Source of the DNA: Alphaproteobacteria bacterium
GTDB lineage: Bacteria; Pseudomonadota; Alphaproteobacteria; ATCC43930; CGMCC-115725
Reading direction: 5' to 3'
DNA: 64,000 nucleotides
Assembly: GCA_028871455.1 (NCBI GenBank)
Contig: JAGWNF010000003.1
Span: 186,001 to 250,000 of the forward strand
In this document: in pieces, positions 52,262 to 59,765 of the stretch
How the letters are laid out: every line of letters begins with the position of its first letter
How positions within the stretch are numbered: position 1 is the first letter of the stretch
The notes under the pieces: model-generated
The model's input: only the letters and a program-made list of their open reading frames with translations
The model's database searches: none
Told to the model about the DNA's origin: nothing
Position numbers and translations under genes: made by a program

Positions 52262-52924
52262 ATGCAGCCGATACCGCCTATACCGCATGAATGGCGGCAA
52301 TTCGTACCCGCCGCGCTTCTCGATGCGCACGATGCCGCCGTGCGCGATTGTGAGATCTCGGCCGCAAGAAACGGGCGCGTGGTAAGGATGGGCCGGTGGC
52401 TCAATGTCCCGGTGGCGGTCGTCGCAAGGGATTCGACGCCAGAAGGCCGCGTGTTGCGGACGATGGAGGCAGTCGCGCGAGAACTGATCGAACAGTTGCA
52501 ATCTGAAAGGCTCATCGCCCTTGGTCGCGACGACAAGCACGTTGGGGAACTCAAGCGGATCTATGCATCTGCGTTTCGAGGATCCGTCCCCGTTCACCGG
52601 CATGGCTTGGGTTCTGTAGAGAGATGTTTTACTGCGGCTATCAATTTTGCTGATCGCAGCTTTTCATTCTCCGACCGCAACCCGCCCATTTTTCATGACG
52701 TGCGGCTTGAGCGCCCGGGCAATGCGGAGGAGAGACGGCCGCGCGCTCGGCGTGAAAATCCTATGCTCACAAGGTTGAAAGAGTACGTCTCGGCCCGGGG
52801 CAACCTATCGAATCGCCGGCACGTGTATCGGACGATTCTCAAGGAAGCCGCCAAGGAAGAAAGCGATTCAGGCTGGCACCCGAAGACATTCGATAGGTTC
52901 TGGCGCGAGCTCGGCCTTTCTTAA
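52262..52924 (+). CDS. Unknown mobile-element protein
   Basis: I do not recognise this 220-residue protein. It begins MQPIPPIPHEWRQFVPAALL after a good Shine-Dalgarno (GGAGGGCGCA). The middle contains NGRVVRMGRWLNVPVAVVAR and a helical part EGRVLRTMEAVARELIEQLQ. The C-terminal 60 residues (LTRLKEYVSARGNLSNRRHV, TILKEAAKEESDSGWHPKTF) are basic and helical, as in DNA-binding tails. Between integrase and the HTH gene it takes the place where phage regulators or excision helpers usually sit, but no helix-turn-helix is clear. Confidence 0.65.
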   Translation: MQPIPPIPHEWRQFVPAALLDAHDAAVRDCEISAARNGRVVRMGRWLNVPVAVVARDSTPEGRVLRTMEAVARELIEQLQSERLIALGRDDKHVGELKRIYASAFRGSVPVHRHGLGSVERCFTAAINFADRSFSFSDRNPPIFHDVRLERPGNAEERRPRARRENPMLTRLKEYVSARGNLSNRRHVYRTILKEAAKEESDSGWHPKTFDRFWRELGLS

Positions 52925-53034
52925 GCGTAGGAATTCACTGGTCTCCGAGACTCATTTCCTCATTGAGGATTTGAGTTGCGGACAACTCGCGATCCAGTCG
53001 CGTACACCCGGACGGCAATTTCGCGGAGCCGTCC

Positions 53035-53220
53035 ATGGAGCATTCTGGCAAAGTTTCCTATTCGATCCCCGAAGCTGTTGACGCCACCGGCCTCAGCCGG
53101 TCGACCCTCTACGAGGCGTTGAGAGACGGCAAGCTCGTCGCGCGAAAATGTGGCGCGCGGACGGTGATCGAAGAGATCGAGCTCCGCCGCTTCATCAACG
53201 CGCTTCCTAAGGCGTGTTGA
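53035..53220 (+). CDS. Excisionase-like helix-turn-helix protein
   Basis: The 61-residue protein is a MerR/excisionase-type winged helix: VSYSIPEAVDATGLSRSTLY forms the helix-turn-helix and ALRDGKLVARKCGARTVIEE the wing. Such proteins (AlpA/Xis-like) bend DNA for excision or control integrase and replication genes. It stands 10 bp before the next small gene and about 370 bp before the first large palindrome, so it is one candidate for the protein that reads the element's palindromes. Confidence 0.8.
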   Translation: MEHSGKVSYSIPEAVDATGLSRSTLYEALRDGKLVARKCGARTVIEEIELRRFINALPKAC

Positions 53221-53230
53221 GGGGGCGGCG

Positions 53231-53548
53231 ATGGCGATGCCCGAACGTGATAACGGTGCCGGCCTCGCCGCGGCACTTGAGGTCCTCGCCGATGAGATGA
53301 GTGCCTTCGCCGCGCACCACTGGCGATCGAGTTTTCCTGCCGGCGTGGTCGAGGATGCCAACGAGATAGCGGACGCCGCAGGGAACCTCGCAAACGGTAT
53401 CCGCGCAACGTCGCGCTTCGGCGCACACTTCGGAGCCGACATCGCTCAAGAGCTCATCGAGTTTTCGCGCCGCTGGCAACAGTTCGGCGCTCGGATCAGC
53501 GCATATCTCCATGACTGGCCAGGCGACATCTCGCCCCGAGCGCGCTGA
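53231..53548 (+). CDS. Unknown small helical protein
   Basis: This 105-residue acidic protein is not one I know. It is predicted mostly helical (GLAAALEVLADEMSAFAAHH, DANEIADAAGNLANGIRATS, GADIAQELIEFSRRWQQFGA). A Shine-Dalgarno GAGGGGG lies before the ATG and the gene follows the HTH gene by 10 bp. Both are probably early genes of the element. Confidence 0.65.
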   Translation: MAMPERDNGAGLAAALEVLADEMSAFAAHHWRSSFPAGVVEDANEIADAAGNLANGIRATSRFGAHFGADIAQELIEFSRRWQQFGARISAYLHDWPGDISPRAR

Positions 53549-53590
53549 AATCCCCATGGAGCCCAGAACGTCCGCTGCGACCGGCAGGTC

Positions 53591-53614
53591 GCCGATGGCC
53601 AATTGGCCATCGGC
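53591..53614. repeat. Perfect 24-bp palindrome A
   Basis: A perfect palindrome with outer GCCGATGGCC and centre AATT, so that the core is GGCCAATTGGCC. It lies in the leader of the phage-type ATPase gene, about 60 bp before the chosen start, and 45 bp centre to centre from palindrome B. No T run follows, so it is not a terminator. Confidence 0.85.
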
Positions 53615-53635
53615 CAGAGGCACTCCCTCAACCTT

Positions 53636-53653
53636 GGGTGCCAATTGGCACCC
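53636..53653. repeat. Perfect 18-bp palindrome B
   Basis: The perfect palindrome GGGTGCCAATTGGCACCC lies 18 bp before the ATPase start codon and shares GCCAATTGGC with palindromes A and C. Its place over the ribosome-binding region suggests a role in controlling that gene. Confidence 0.85.
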
Positions 53654-53671
53654 GAACCAGGCGACCTTCCG

Positions 53672-55351
53672 ATGAGCGAGGAAGAGATCCGAAGCACCAT
53701 CGCCGAGGCGCGGACTCCAACCCATGCGGAGCTCCCCGAGCACGAGCGCGCCACGGTCTCGCTAACGGCCGCAAAGGCAGCTCGCCGGCACGCGGCGCGA
53801 GCCGAACGCGATCCCGATCTCCCCGATATTCGCGTGACCGACGGCGAGCTGCCGCGCGTCGTCGACGAAGCCGAGACCGCGCTGCTGAAGAGTGGCCAGG
53901 GGCTATACCAGCGCGGCGGGATGCTGGTGCGGCCGTACATCGAGCGCGTGCCCTGCGCCGCCGGCAGCATGACTCTCAGCTACCGAATGTCGCGCCCTTC
54001 AATTCCTCACCTTCGCGAATGCATGACGCGGAGCGCAAACTTTCTTCAATTTGACGCTCGATCGTCCGATTACGTCCTCCGTGATTGCCCGCGTGACATC
54101 GCCGAGGCCTACGCAGCTCGAGAAGGTCAATGGAAGGTCCCGCCACTCCGGGCCGTGATCACCGCTCCGACCCTTCGCCCTGACGGTTCGCTTCTCAATG
54201 TGCCCGGCTATGACGCGCATACCGCCCTGCTCTTCGATCCGTGCGCGCAAAGCTTTCCCGCCGTCTCGGGAACGCCGACGCGCGATGACGCGCTCGCCGC
54301 GATTCGCTATCTGCGCGAGCTGATCGCCTCCTATCCGTTCGTCGATCCGCAAAGCGAAGCGGTCGCGCTTTCCGGCATCCTGACGGCGACGGTAAGACGC
54401 ACGATCGGCACGGCGCCGATGCACGCCATTACGTCGCCGGTGCCAGGATCCGGAAAGACGCACCTGGTCGATGTCATTTGCTCGATAGCGACGGGACAGC
54501 GCGCGAGCGTGATTTCTCAGTCGCGCCTCGAGGAAGAAACTGAGAAGCGCATTGCAGCGGCCATCATCGCCGGCGACCCGTTCATATCCCTCGATAACTG
54601 CACGGCGCCCGTCGGCGGCTCACTTCTATGTGTCGCTGTCACCCAAGAGGCCGTGCGCATTCGCATCCTTGGCCAATCGTTTAATGCGGACGTGCCGAGC
54701 AACGCCATGATCTTCGCAACGGGCAACAACCTGCAGATCGGCGACGACATGGCCAGGCGCACGCTGATGTGCGCCCTCGATCCGCAGCTCGAGCGGCCTG
54801 AGCTGCGCGAATTCGAAAACGATCCGCTCACGCGCGCGACGGCACAGCGTCCGCGTTACATAGCCGCCGCGCTGCTGATTCTTCGTGCCTTCCATTTCGC
54901 CGGCCGGCCGGCGCGCGCGCCGCAACTCGGCTCGTTTTCCGAGTGGTCCAGCCTGGTCCGAAACGCCCTCCTCTGGCTTGACCAGGCCGACCCGGCGGAG
55001 ACGATGGAAAGAGCACGCGAAGCCGACGCCAAGCTTCGCGCGCTCGGCGCCGTGATGGACCAATGGGAACAGATCCCGGTGCTGATGGAGCGGCGCAAGA
55101 AGGTTTCCGAGATCATTGCGGTCGCATCCGAAGAGGAAGGCATGCCGGGCGGCTTGCGCTTCCGATACCCCGACTTTCGCGACGCTCTGATGGCGGTCGC
55201 TGGCGAGGGCAATTCTGGCGTCAACAGCCGCCGTCTGGGGAAGTGGCTGGCGGCCAATCGGGACCGCGTGTGCAACGGGCGGCGCATCGTTGCAGACGGC
55301 ACGCATGCCGGGATCGTTCTCTGGAAACTCGAATTGGTCGAGTCGCCATGA
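53672..55351 (+). CDS. Phage/plasmid-type replicative ATPase (primase-helicase-like)
   Basis: A 559-residue protein with an uncharacterised N-terminal half and a central ATPase domain. Walker A is SPVPGSGKTHLVDVICS (about 257-273), Walker B FISLDNCT (about 305), then IFATGNNLQIGDDMARRTLM (about 347), which combines a sensor Asn and an arginine-finger region as in AAA+/SF3-like helicases of mobile elements. The C-terminus (KWLAANRDRVCNGRRIVADG) looks like a winged-helix primase tail. It probably starts replication of the excised element. The start ATG gives MSEEEIRSTIAEAR; a TTG at 53603 lies inside palindrome A and is less likely. Confidence 0.75.
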   Translation: MSEEEIRSTIAEARTPTHAELPEHERATVSLTAAKAARRHAARAERDPDLPDIRVTDGELPRVVDEAETALLKSGQGLYQRGGMLVRPYIERVPCAAGSMTLSYRMSRPSIPHLRECMTRSANFLQFDARSSDYVLRDCPRDIAEAYAAREGQWKVPPLRAVITAPTLRPDGSLLNVPGYDAHTALLFDPCAQSFPAVSGTPTRDDALAAIRYLRELIASYPFVDPQSEAVALSGILTATVRRTIGTAPMHAITSPVPGSGKTHLVDVICSIATGQRASVISQSRLEEETEKRIAAAIIAGDPFISLDNCTAPVGGSLLCVAVTQEAVRIRILGQSFNADVPSNAMIFATGNNLQIGDDMARRTLMCALDPQLERPELREFENDPLTRATAQRPRYIAAALLILRAFHFAGRPARAPQLGSFSEWSSLVRNALLWLDQADPAETMERAREADAKLRALGAVMDQWEQIPVLMERRKKVSEIIAVASEEEGMPGGLRFRYPDFRDALMAVAGEGNSGVNSRRLGKWLAANRDRVCNGRRIVADGTHAGIVLWKLELVESP

Positions 55352-55696
55352 TGCTCGGCAGTGGGTTTGGTGGGATTTACCCCCCCTTTTTAATCTACGC
55401 GCGAAAAGTGTCATCGACTCGTAAAGTGACACTTTGTGGGTATAGAGCCAAAAAGGCCCTTCAAAGCCACCAAACCCACTGCGACCGATTCGGGCACCAC
55501 CCTCCCTCACTCCGGTCTAACGCTCGATCGAAAATGGCCAATTGGCCATTTTGGCGACTGCGCCCGATGGGGTGCCCTCCTTACAAACATTTGGGTCCTT
55601 CCGGCGACCATCCGGAAACGCGGGCATTGCGCGCGCGCGTTGTTTCGTCGCCGCGCTATAAAAAACTGGGCTCGTGTTTTTGTTATTGCTGCTGGC
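55352..55696. repeat. Non-coding region with nested inverted repeats (origin candidate)
   Basis: No gene is seen in these 345 bp. They hold a 15-bp perfect inverted repeat (CAGTGGGTTTGGTGG at 55359-55373 with its complement at 55467-55481), inside it a second 9-bp one (AAAGTGTCA at 55405-55413 and TGACACTTT at 55427-55435), a C7T5 tract next to an AT-rich stretch at 55381-55396, and then palindrome C. Directly behind the ATPase gene, this is a natural place for the element's replication origin. The right end must contain the promoter of the terminase-to-tail operon. Confidence 0.65.
55531..55552. repeat. Perfect 22-bp palindrome C
   Basis: A perfect palindrome with AAAA/TTTT ends and the core TGGCCAATTGGCCA. 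It shares GGCCAATTGGCC with palindrome A and lies 145 bp before the start of the terminase-to-tail operon. One side has TTTT, but the symmetric ends and shared core fit a binding site better than a terminator. Confidence 0.85.
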
Positions 55697-56251
55697 ATGC
55701 GTAGCGCGCTGGTCAACAAGCGCGAGCTCGCGACGCGCATTCTCAAATGCTCACTGCCGACGATCGATAATCTGCTCGCGCGCCATCCCGATTTCCCGGT
55801 TGAGCAGCGCGGCGATCTCGGGCGCTCGTGGATCTTCGATCCTCAGCGTGTCATCGACTTTCTGAAGGCGAAGCGCGATGAAGAGGAAGCGGCGGCCATC
55901 GAGCGCGCCGAGTTTTTCTCGCAATTTGATTTCGGTTTAGAACCGCCGGAGGAGATCAAGGGACTGTCGCCGGCGCAACGCCTGGCGATGGTGCGGGCGA
56001 AACGCGAGGAACGACGGCTTGCCATCGAGACTGGCTTCCTCGCCGACGTCGCGAAGCTTCGCGCCACGCTCGAGCCGGTGCTGCGAAAGCACGCTATCTT
56101 TTTTGACACGCTGCCGGCGAAGCTCGCGCGCGAGCTGAACCTGCCGGAAGAACTCATGCTCGCCCTGCGGCGCGAGCTGGACGCCGAGCGTCGCCAATTC
56201 GTGCAAGCGATCGGCGAAGCGCTCGCGGCCAACCAGGACGCGGTGAGCTGA
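55697..56251 (+). CDS. Phage terminase small subunit-like protein (Nu1/DUF1441 type)
   Basis: The 184-residue protein begins MRSALVNKRELATRILKCSL and continues PTIDNLLARHPDFPVEQRGD and GRSWIFDPQRVIDFLKAKRD, the winged-helix DNA-binding domain of Nu1-type small terminases that recognise pac or cos sites. A long helical region follows (LSPAQRLAMVRAKREERRLA to AFIFFDTLPAKLA-like oligomerisation helices). There is no strong Shine-Dalgarno, and the open frame begins earlier at 55436, but that part is not protein-like. No large terminase gene is found near it. It heads a run of genes that overlap by 1-4 bp up to 61414. Confidence 0.78.
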   Translation: MRSALVNKRELATRILKCSLPTIDNLLARHPDFPVEQRGDLGRSWIFDPQRVIDFLKAKRDEEEAAAIERAEFFSQFDFGLEPPEEIKGLSPAQRLAMVRAKREERRLAIETGFLADVAKLRATLEPVLRKHAIFFDTLPAKLARELNLPEELMLALRRELDAERRQFVQAIGEALAANQDAVS

Positions 56252-56659
56252 ATGAGCGCGCCGGCGGTGTCTGATGCCCTGAAAGTCGTCGCTCGGCTCG
56301 ATCGCGCAGAAGCGCTCCGATTGCTGGCGCTCGCGCGCATTGCGGAGCGGCACCGCGCACGCGAGGAGCGAGACGAATTCATCCGCGCTACCCGAGCCGA
56401 TTTCCTTCTTGAACTCAGCGCTGCCGCCGCGGCCGAGGAGCTCGCCGGCGCCTGGCGCGGCGCGCGCGTTCCGCGCATCGCCGATGATATGAACGATCGG
56501 CGCCGGCAATTGCGCGAGCGCATGGCCCGCTGCCCGCTCGCCGATGGGAAGGTCCTCAAAGCTCGAACCATACGGCAAATCCTTGAAACAAAAGACGACT
56601 CGTTGGCGGCCGACTGCGCTTTGAACCGCCAACGCGCTGCTAGACGATCGCCATCATGA
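56252..56659 (+). CDS. Unknown helical protein of the phage-like operon
   Basis: A 135-residue Ala/Arg-rich protein with long helices (RLDRAEALRLLALARIAERH, FLLELSAAAAAEELAGAWRG) and a basic end. I do not recognise it. Its ATG follows the terminase stop directly and its stop overlaps the next start as ATGA. It occupies the slot where a large terminase or portal gene would be expected, but it is far too short and lacks any ATPase or nuclease motif. Confidence 0.65.
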   Translation: MSAPAVSDALKVVARLDRAEALRLLALARIAERHRAREERDEFIRATRADFLLELSAAAAAEELAGAWRGARVPRIADDMNDRRRQLRERMARCPLADGKVLKARTIRQILETKDDSLAADCALNRQRAARRSPS

Positions 56660-56847
56660 TCGCTCGCAAAATTCACGTTACTGACAACCTGTGCATCCGT
56701 GGCCTTGAGCTCTCGCCGATCCGTCCGGACGATGCGGTGCATCTAGCCGTCGAGCTGCTCCGGAAAGCATCGAGGCGCATCGTGCTCGAAGCTGCTCGGC
56801 CGTCCCGGCGTCAGGCCGGCGAGCCGAAGCGGAGGGCCGCGCGATGA
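56656..56847 (+). CDS. Unknown 63-residue protein of the phage-like operon
   Basis: A short protein of unknown function: KIHVTDNLCIRGLELSPIRP is strand-like, DDAVHLAVELLRKASRRIVL is helical, and the end is very basic (SRRQAGEPKRRAA). It is joined to both neighbours by ATGA overlaps, which supports translation. The basic tail may bind DNA or RNA. Confidence 0.55.
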   Translation: MIARKIHVTDNLCIRGLELSPIRPDDAVHLAVELLRKASRRIVLEAARPSRRQAGEPKRRAAR

Positions 56848-57260
56848 ACTTGCCTGGCGGTTTGATTGCCGGCGCGTTCGCCATGCCGAGCGAGGCCGAG
56901 CTGCCCGGCCTGCTCGCGACCGTGGCGGATGCGCATCCTGAGCTGACGCTTTCAACGGGACAGCCGTTCGCGCGGCCCGCGATCCTCGCCGATTTCGGGC
57001 GCGCCTGCAGATTCATCTCGCAGCTTTACGAAGCGCCGGCGGTCGATACCGAAAAGAGCGCGCGCGATTGGGCGCGCGAGGCGAACGCCTGGAGCTACGA
57101 CAACGGCCTCGGCAGCGCGACGATCAGCGCCGACGTGTTCACAGCCGCTGCGATCGCGCTCGCCGCGACGTCCCAGACGACCAACGGCGAGACATTTTTC
57201 AACCTGAGCAACGGCTGGCCTTACACGCTCCCGACCCCGGGCGCTCCGATGGCGTTGTGA
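56844..57260 (+). CDS. Unknown protein of the phage-like operon
   Basis: This 138-residue protein is not known to me. It has a helical N-terminal half (PSEAELPGLLATVADAHPEL, ADFGRACRFISQLYEAPAVD) and a C-terminal part ATISADVFTAAAIALAATSQ, ending NGWPYTLPTPGAPMAL. It shows no signal peptide. Its stop overlaps the GTG of the next gene as GTGA. A virion-associated or packaging role is possible from position only. Confidence 0.6.
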   Translation: MNLPGGLIAGAFAMPSEAELPGLLATVADAHPELTLSTGQPFARPAILADFGRACRFISQLYEAPAVDTEKSARDWAREANAWSYDNGLGSATISADVFTAAAIALAATSQTTNGETFFNLSNGWPYTLPTPGAPMAL

Positions 57261-58081
57261 AGGCTGAAATCATGCTCAACTCCAAGAACCGTCGCCCAAC
57301 CGATTCTTTGTGGGGCATCCTCGCGCTCAATCGCCTCAAGTCTTGGGGCCGCGCAGCACGGCTGCGCGCAGCGCCCGGCCATCGCTCCGATCGCACGATC
57401 AGAGTGTCCGATGCTCCTCGCCTTCATGCGGATCATCAGGACCCGGGCGGTAACTCTTCCGCCTCACGCGCGAGTAAAACAGCGCTGGCTGCGGCCCGTC
57501 GTATCGCCAAGAGCGCCGGGACACGAACGCGAAGCATGCGCGCCGTTGGCAACGCACCCGAGGCGCGCAGAGCGCAAGCACAACCGGCGCAGGAACGAAG
57601 CTCCGAACGCCCGACCGTGGCGTTCGATTTTGGCCATTTGTCCGCCGACAATCGGGGACCAGAGGGGCCTTACCTCACACGCGCAGGGCGGGGCTTGCTA
57701 GCTGCCGTCCGCAGCGTCGCCAAGTTGGCCGAGGCGCGGCCAGCACAAGCGGACCCGGTGCCGACACTAAGCTCCGAGCGCCCAACCGGCGCGTTCGATT
57801 TCGGGCACCTTGGCGCGGATCATCGCGAAGGACGTGGCCCTTCCCTCACGCGCGCCGGCGCGGCGCTGGTTGCGCTCGCCCGCTCATGGGCGACGCCAGG
57901 CCAGCCACGCAAAACATCGGAAGCGCGGCGCGCCGATCGCACACGGGGCATGTTCGAGTTTTCTCGCCTTCGCGCGGATTACCGCGAGCCGGATTGGCCG
58001 CCGCTCACGCGCGCCGGCGAAGGCCTGGTTGCTACCGCTCGGGGCATGGTCAAGACCGACAAATCACGGAGGGCTCAATGA
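57257..58081 (+). CDS. Unknown protein with three tandem repeats of about 57 residues
   Basis: A 274-residue basic protein. The first 110 residues are Arg/Ser/Ala-rich and low in complexity. Then three copies of a unit follow at about residues 115, 172 and 229: SSERPTVAFDFGHLSADNRG..YLTRAGRGLLAAV; SSERPTGAFDFGHLGADHRE..SLTRAGAALVALAR; RTRGMFEFSRLRADYREPDW..PLTRAGEGLVATAR. Constant positions are F-x-F-x-x-L-x-A-D, L-T-R-A-G and an Ala/Leu helix. I know no family with this unit. The start is GTG 57257 in a GTGA overlap (an ATG at 57272 is the alternative). It lies in the terminase-to-tail operon. Confidence 0.65.
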   Translation: MKAEIMLNSKNRRPTDSLWGILALNRLKSWGRAARLRAAPGHRSDRTIRVSDAPRLHADHQDPGGNSSASRASKTALAAARRIAKSAGTRTRSMRAVGNAPEARRAQAQPAQERSSERPTVAFDFGHLSADNRGPEGPYLTRAGRGLLAAVRSVAKLAEARPAQADPVPTLSSERPTGAFDFGHLGADHREGRGPSLTRAGAALVALARSWATPGQPRKTSEARRADRTRGMFEFSRLRADYREPDWPPLTRAGEGLVATARGMVKTDKSRRAQ

Positions 58082-58683
58082 CCGATCACAAGCAACAGCT
58101 CGCGGCTGGCCTGGGTGCCGCACGCGATAAACTTGAGCGGCTCACGGCCGAAGATGCCGCGCTCGAGCGGCGCGCCTCGAAACTGTCGGCCGAGGTCGCC
58201 GCATCCGATTCCTCGGATGCCGAGGCGCTCGCCACCGTGCGAGGGGGTGCCCCAATGCGGAAAGCGCCCAAGCCGAACGATAGCGCGCGGCACGAACTCG
58301 ACACCATCACCGCAGCCCGTCGTGCGCTCGCCGCGGAAATCGCAACCACACAGCAAACAGTCGGATCGCTATCCCGCGATCTGGACCGCGCGACGATGCG
58401 CGAAATCGGCGCTCGCGTGGTTGCGAACGGCGCGCGCGTCGACAGGCTTCTTGTGGAACTCGACAACGCGATCGCGGAGAGCAATCGCCTCTACGAAGAT
58501 GCGATGGCTGATCGGCTGGCGTTTCGGCTCGGATTGCAAAGCGATCTGCTGGATCACCTCTGCGGCTCGTTCCGGATCGGCAACGCAATGTCACACAGGG
58601 TCCGCGACCTGGCGCGGGCGCCTTTCGGCGAGCGGCATCGCATCGAGGACCTCGACAGGATGTTTTTTAAACGGCTCGACTAA
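58078..58683 (+). CDS. Unknown coiled-coil protein of the phage-like operon
   Basis: The 201-residue protein begins MTDHKQQLAAGLGAARDKLE, overlaps the previous stop as ATGA and has CGGAGGG as Shine-Dalgarno. Two coiled-coil stretches are clear (LERLTAEDAALERRASKLSA; ELDTITAARRALAAEIATTQ), followed by a helical C-terminus with DRLLVELDNAIAESNRLYED. Proteins of this kind between packaging and tail genes are often scaffold or tail-assembly factors, but no family assignment is possible. Confidence 0.65.
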   Translation: MTDHKQQLAAGLGAARDKLERLTAEDAALERRASKLSAEVAASDSSDAEALATVRGGAPMRKAPKPNDSARHELDTITAARRALAAEIATTQQTVGSLSRDLDRATMREIGARVVANGARVDRLLVELDNAIAESNRLYEDAMADRLAFRLGLQSDLLDHLCGSFRIGNAMSHRVRDLARAPFGERHRIEDLDRMFFKRLD

Positions 58684-59765
58684 TGCCCGACGACGGCGAT
58701 CTCACGCTCACGGTCAATTCGCAGCGGCTAAACGGCTGGACTTCGGTGCGGGTGACCGCCGGCGTTGAGCGGTGTCCGCGGGATTTCGAGATCGGCATGA
58801 CCGAGCGCTATCCCGGCGAATTCAGCTCGGTCATCGTGCGCCCAGGTGATCCGTGCGAGGTTCGCATCGGCGGTGACCTGGTCGTCACCGGCTACGTTGA
58901 CCGCTTCATGCCCGTCCTCGACGCCGGCCAACATGCGATCCAAGTCGCAGGCCGTGGCACGTGCGGGGATCTGGTCGACTGCGCCGCGCAATGGCCAAGC
59001 AACCAGGTCGTCAACGCGACGATCCTGTCGCTCGCTACGAAACTCGCCGCGCCCTACGGAATCCAGGTCGAAGCGATCGGCGACATGGGAGAGCCCGTGC
59101 CGCAGATCAACATCATCTGGGGTGAAACCGCCTATTCGGTCATCGAGCGCGTCGCGCGTTATGAGGCGATCCTGGTCTACGAATCACCGGAGGGGAAGCT
59201 CGTCCTCGCGCCGATCGGCAGCGCGAGCCATGCGAGCGGCTTCGCGCAGGGCAAGAACGTCCAGCGTGCGGCGCCGTTCTTTAGCTGTGATCAGCGATAC
59301 AGCGAATATGTCGTGAGGACGCTGGCTTTCGATCTCAACGATATCGCTGGCACCGGCGATATCCTCGAGACGGTCGTCGACGACGCCATGGCGGCGCTCA
59401 AACGTCGCGATGGCTCGCCGCGTGAGCGCGTCCGCTACATCATCGCCGAGCAAGGCGATTACTACTCGTGGCCGATCACGAAAAAGCGCGGGCAGTGGGA
59501 AGCGGCGCGGCGCGCTGGCCGATCGTTCCGCGTCGAGCTCACAGCCGATAGCTGGCGCGACAGCGCGGGCAAGCTCTGGACGCCAAACCAATTCGCACAG
59601 GTCGAGCTGCCGGCGCTGAAATTGCCGTCGGTCAATTGGCTGATCGGCGAGGTCAGCTTCATCCGAGACGCGCAGGGCACGCGCGCCGACGTCACGCTGA
59701 TGCCGCCCGACGCATTCAAGCCCGAGCCGTTCCTGCTGCAACCCCTACTGCCGGATGTCCAATAA
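58683..59765 (+). CDS. Phage tail/baseplate protein, Mu gpP-like
   Basis: The 360-residue protein fits the gpP/gpD-like baseplate hub family (Mu gp44 type): an N-terminal beta domain with LTLTVNSQRLNGWTSVRVTA and EFSSVIVRPGDPCEVRIGGD, VVTGYVDRFMPVLDAGQHAI, then the conserved NIIWGETAYSVIERVARYEA and YESPEGKLVLAPIGS, and a C-terminal part with FRVELTADSWRDSAGKLWTP. In Mu this protein sits at the tip of the contractile tail. It is joined to its neighbours by TAATG overlaps on both sides. Confidence 0.85.
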   Translation: MPDDGDLTLTVNSQRLNGWTSVRVTAGVERCPRDFEIGMTERYPGEFSSVIVRPGDPCEVRIGGDLVVTGYVDRFMPVLDAGQHAIQVAGRGTCGDLVDCAAQWPSNQVVNATILSLATKLAAPYGIQVEAIGDMGEPVPQINIIWGETAYSVIERVARYEAILVYESPEGKLVLAPIGSASHASGFAQGKNVQRAAPFFSCDQRYSEYVVRTLAFDLNDIAGTGDILETVVDDAMAALKRRDGSPRERVRYIIAEQGDYYSWPITKKRGQWEAARRAGRSFRVELTADSWRDSAGKLWTPNQFAQVELPALKLPSVNWLIGEVSFIRDAQGTRADVTLMPPDAFKPEPFLLQPLLPDVQ

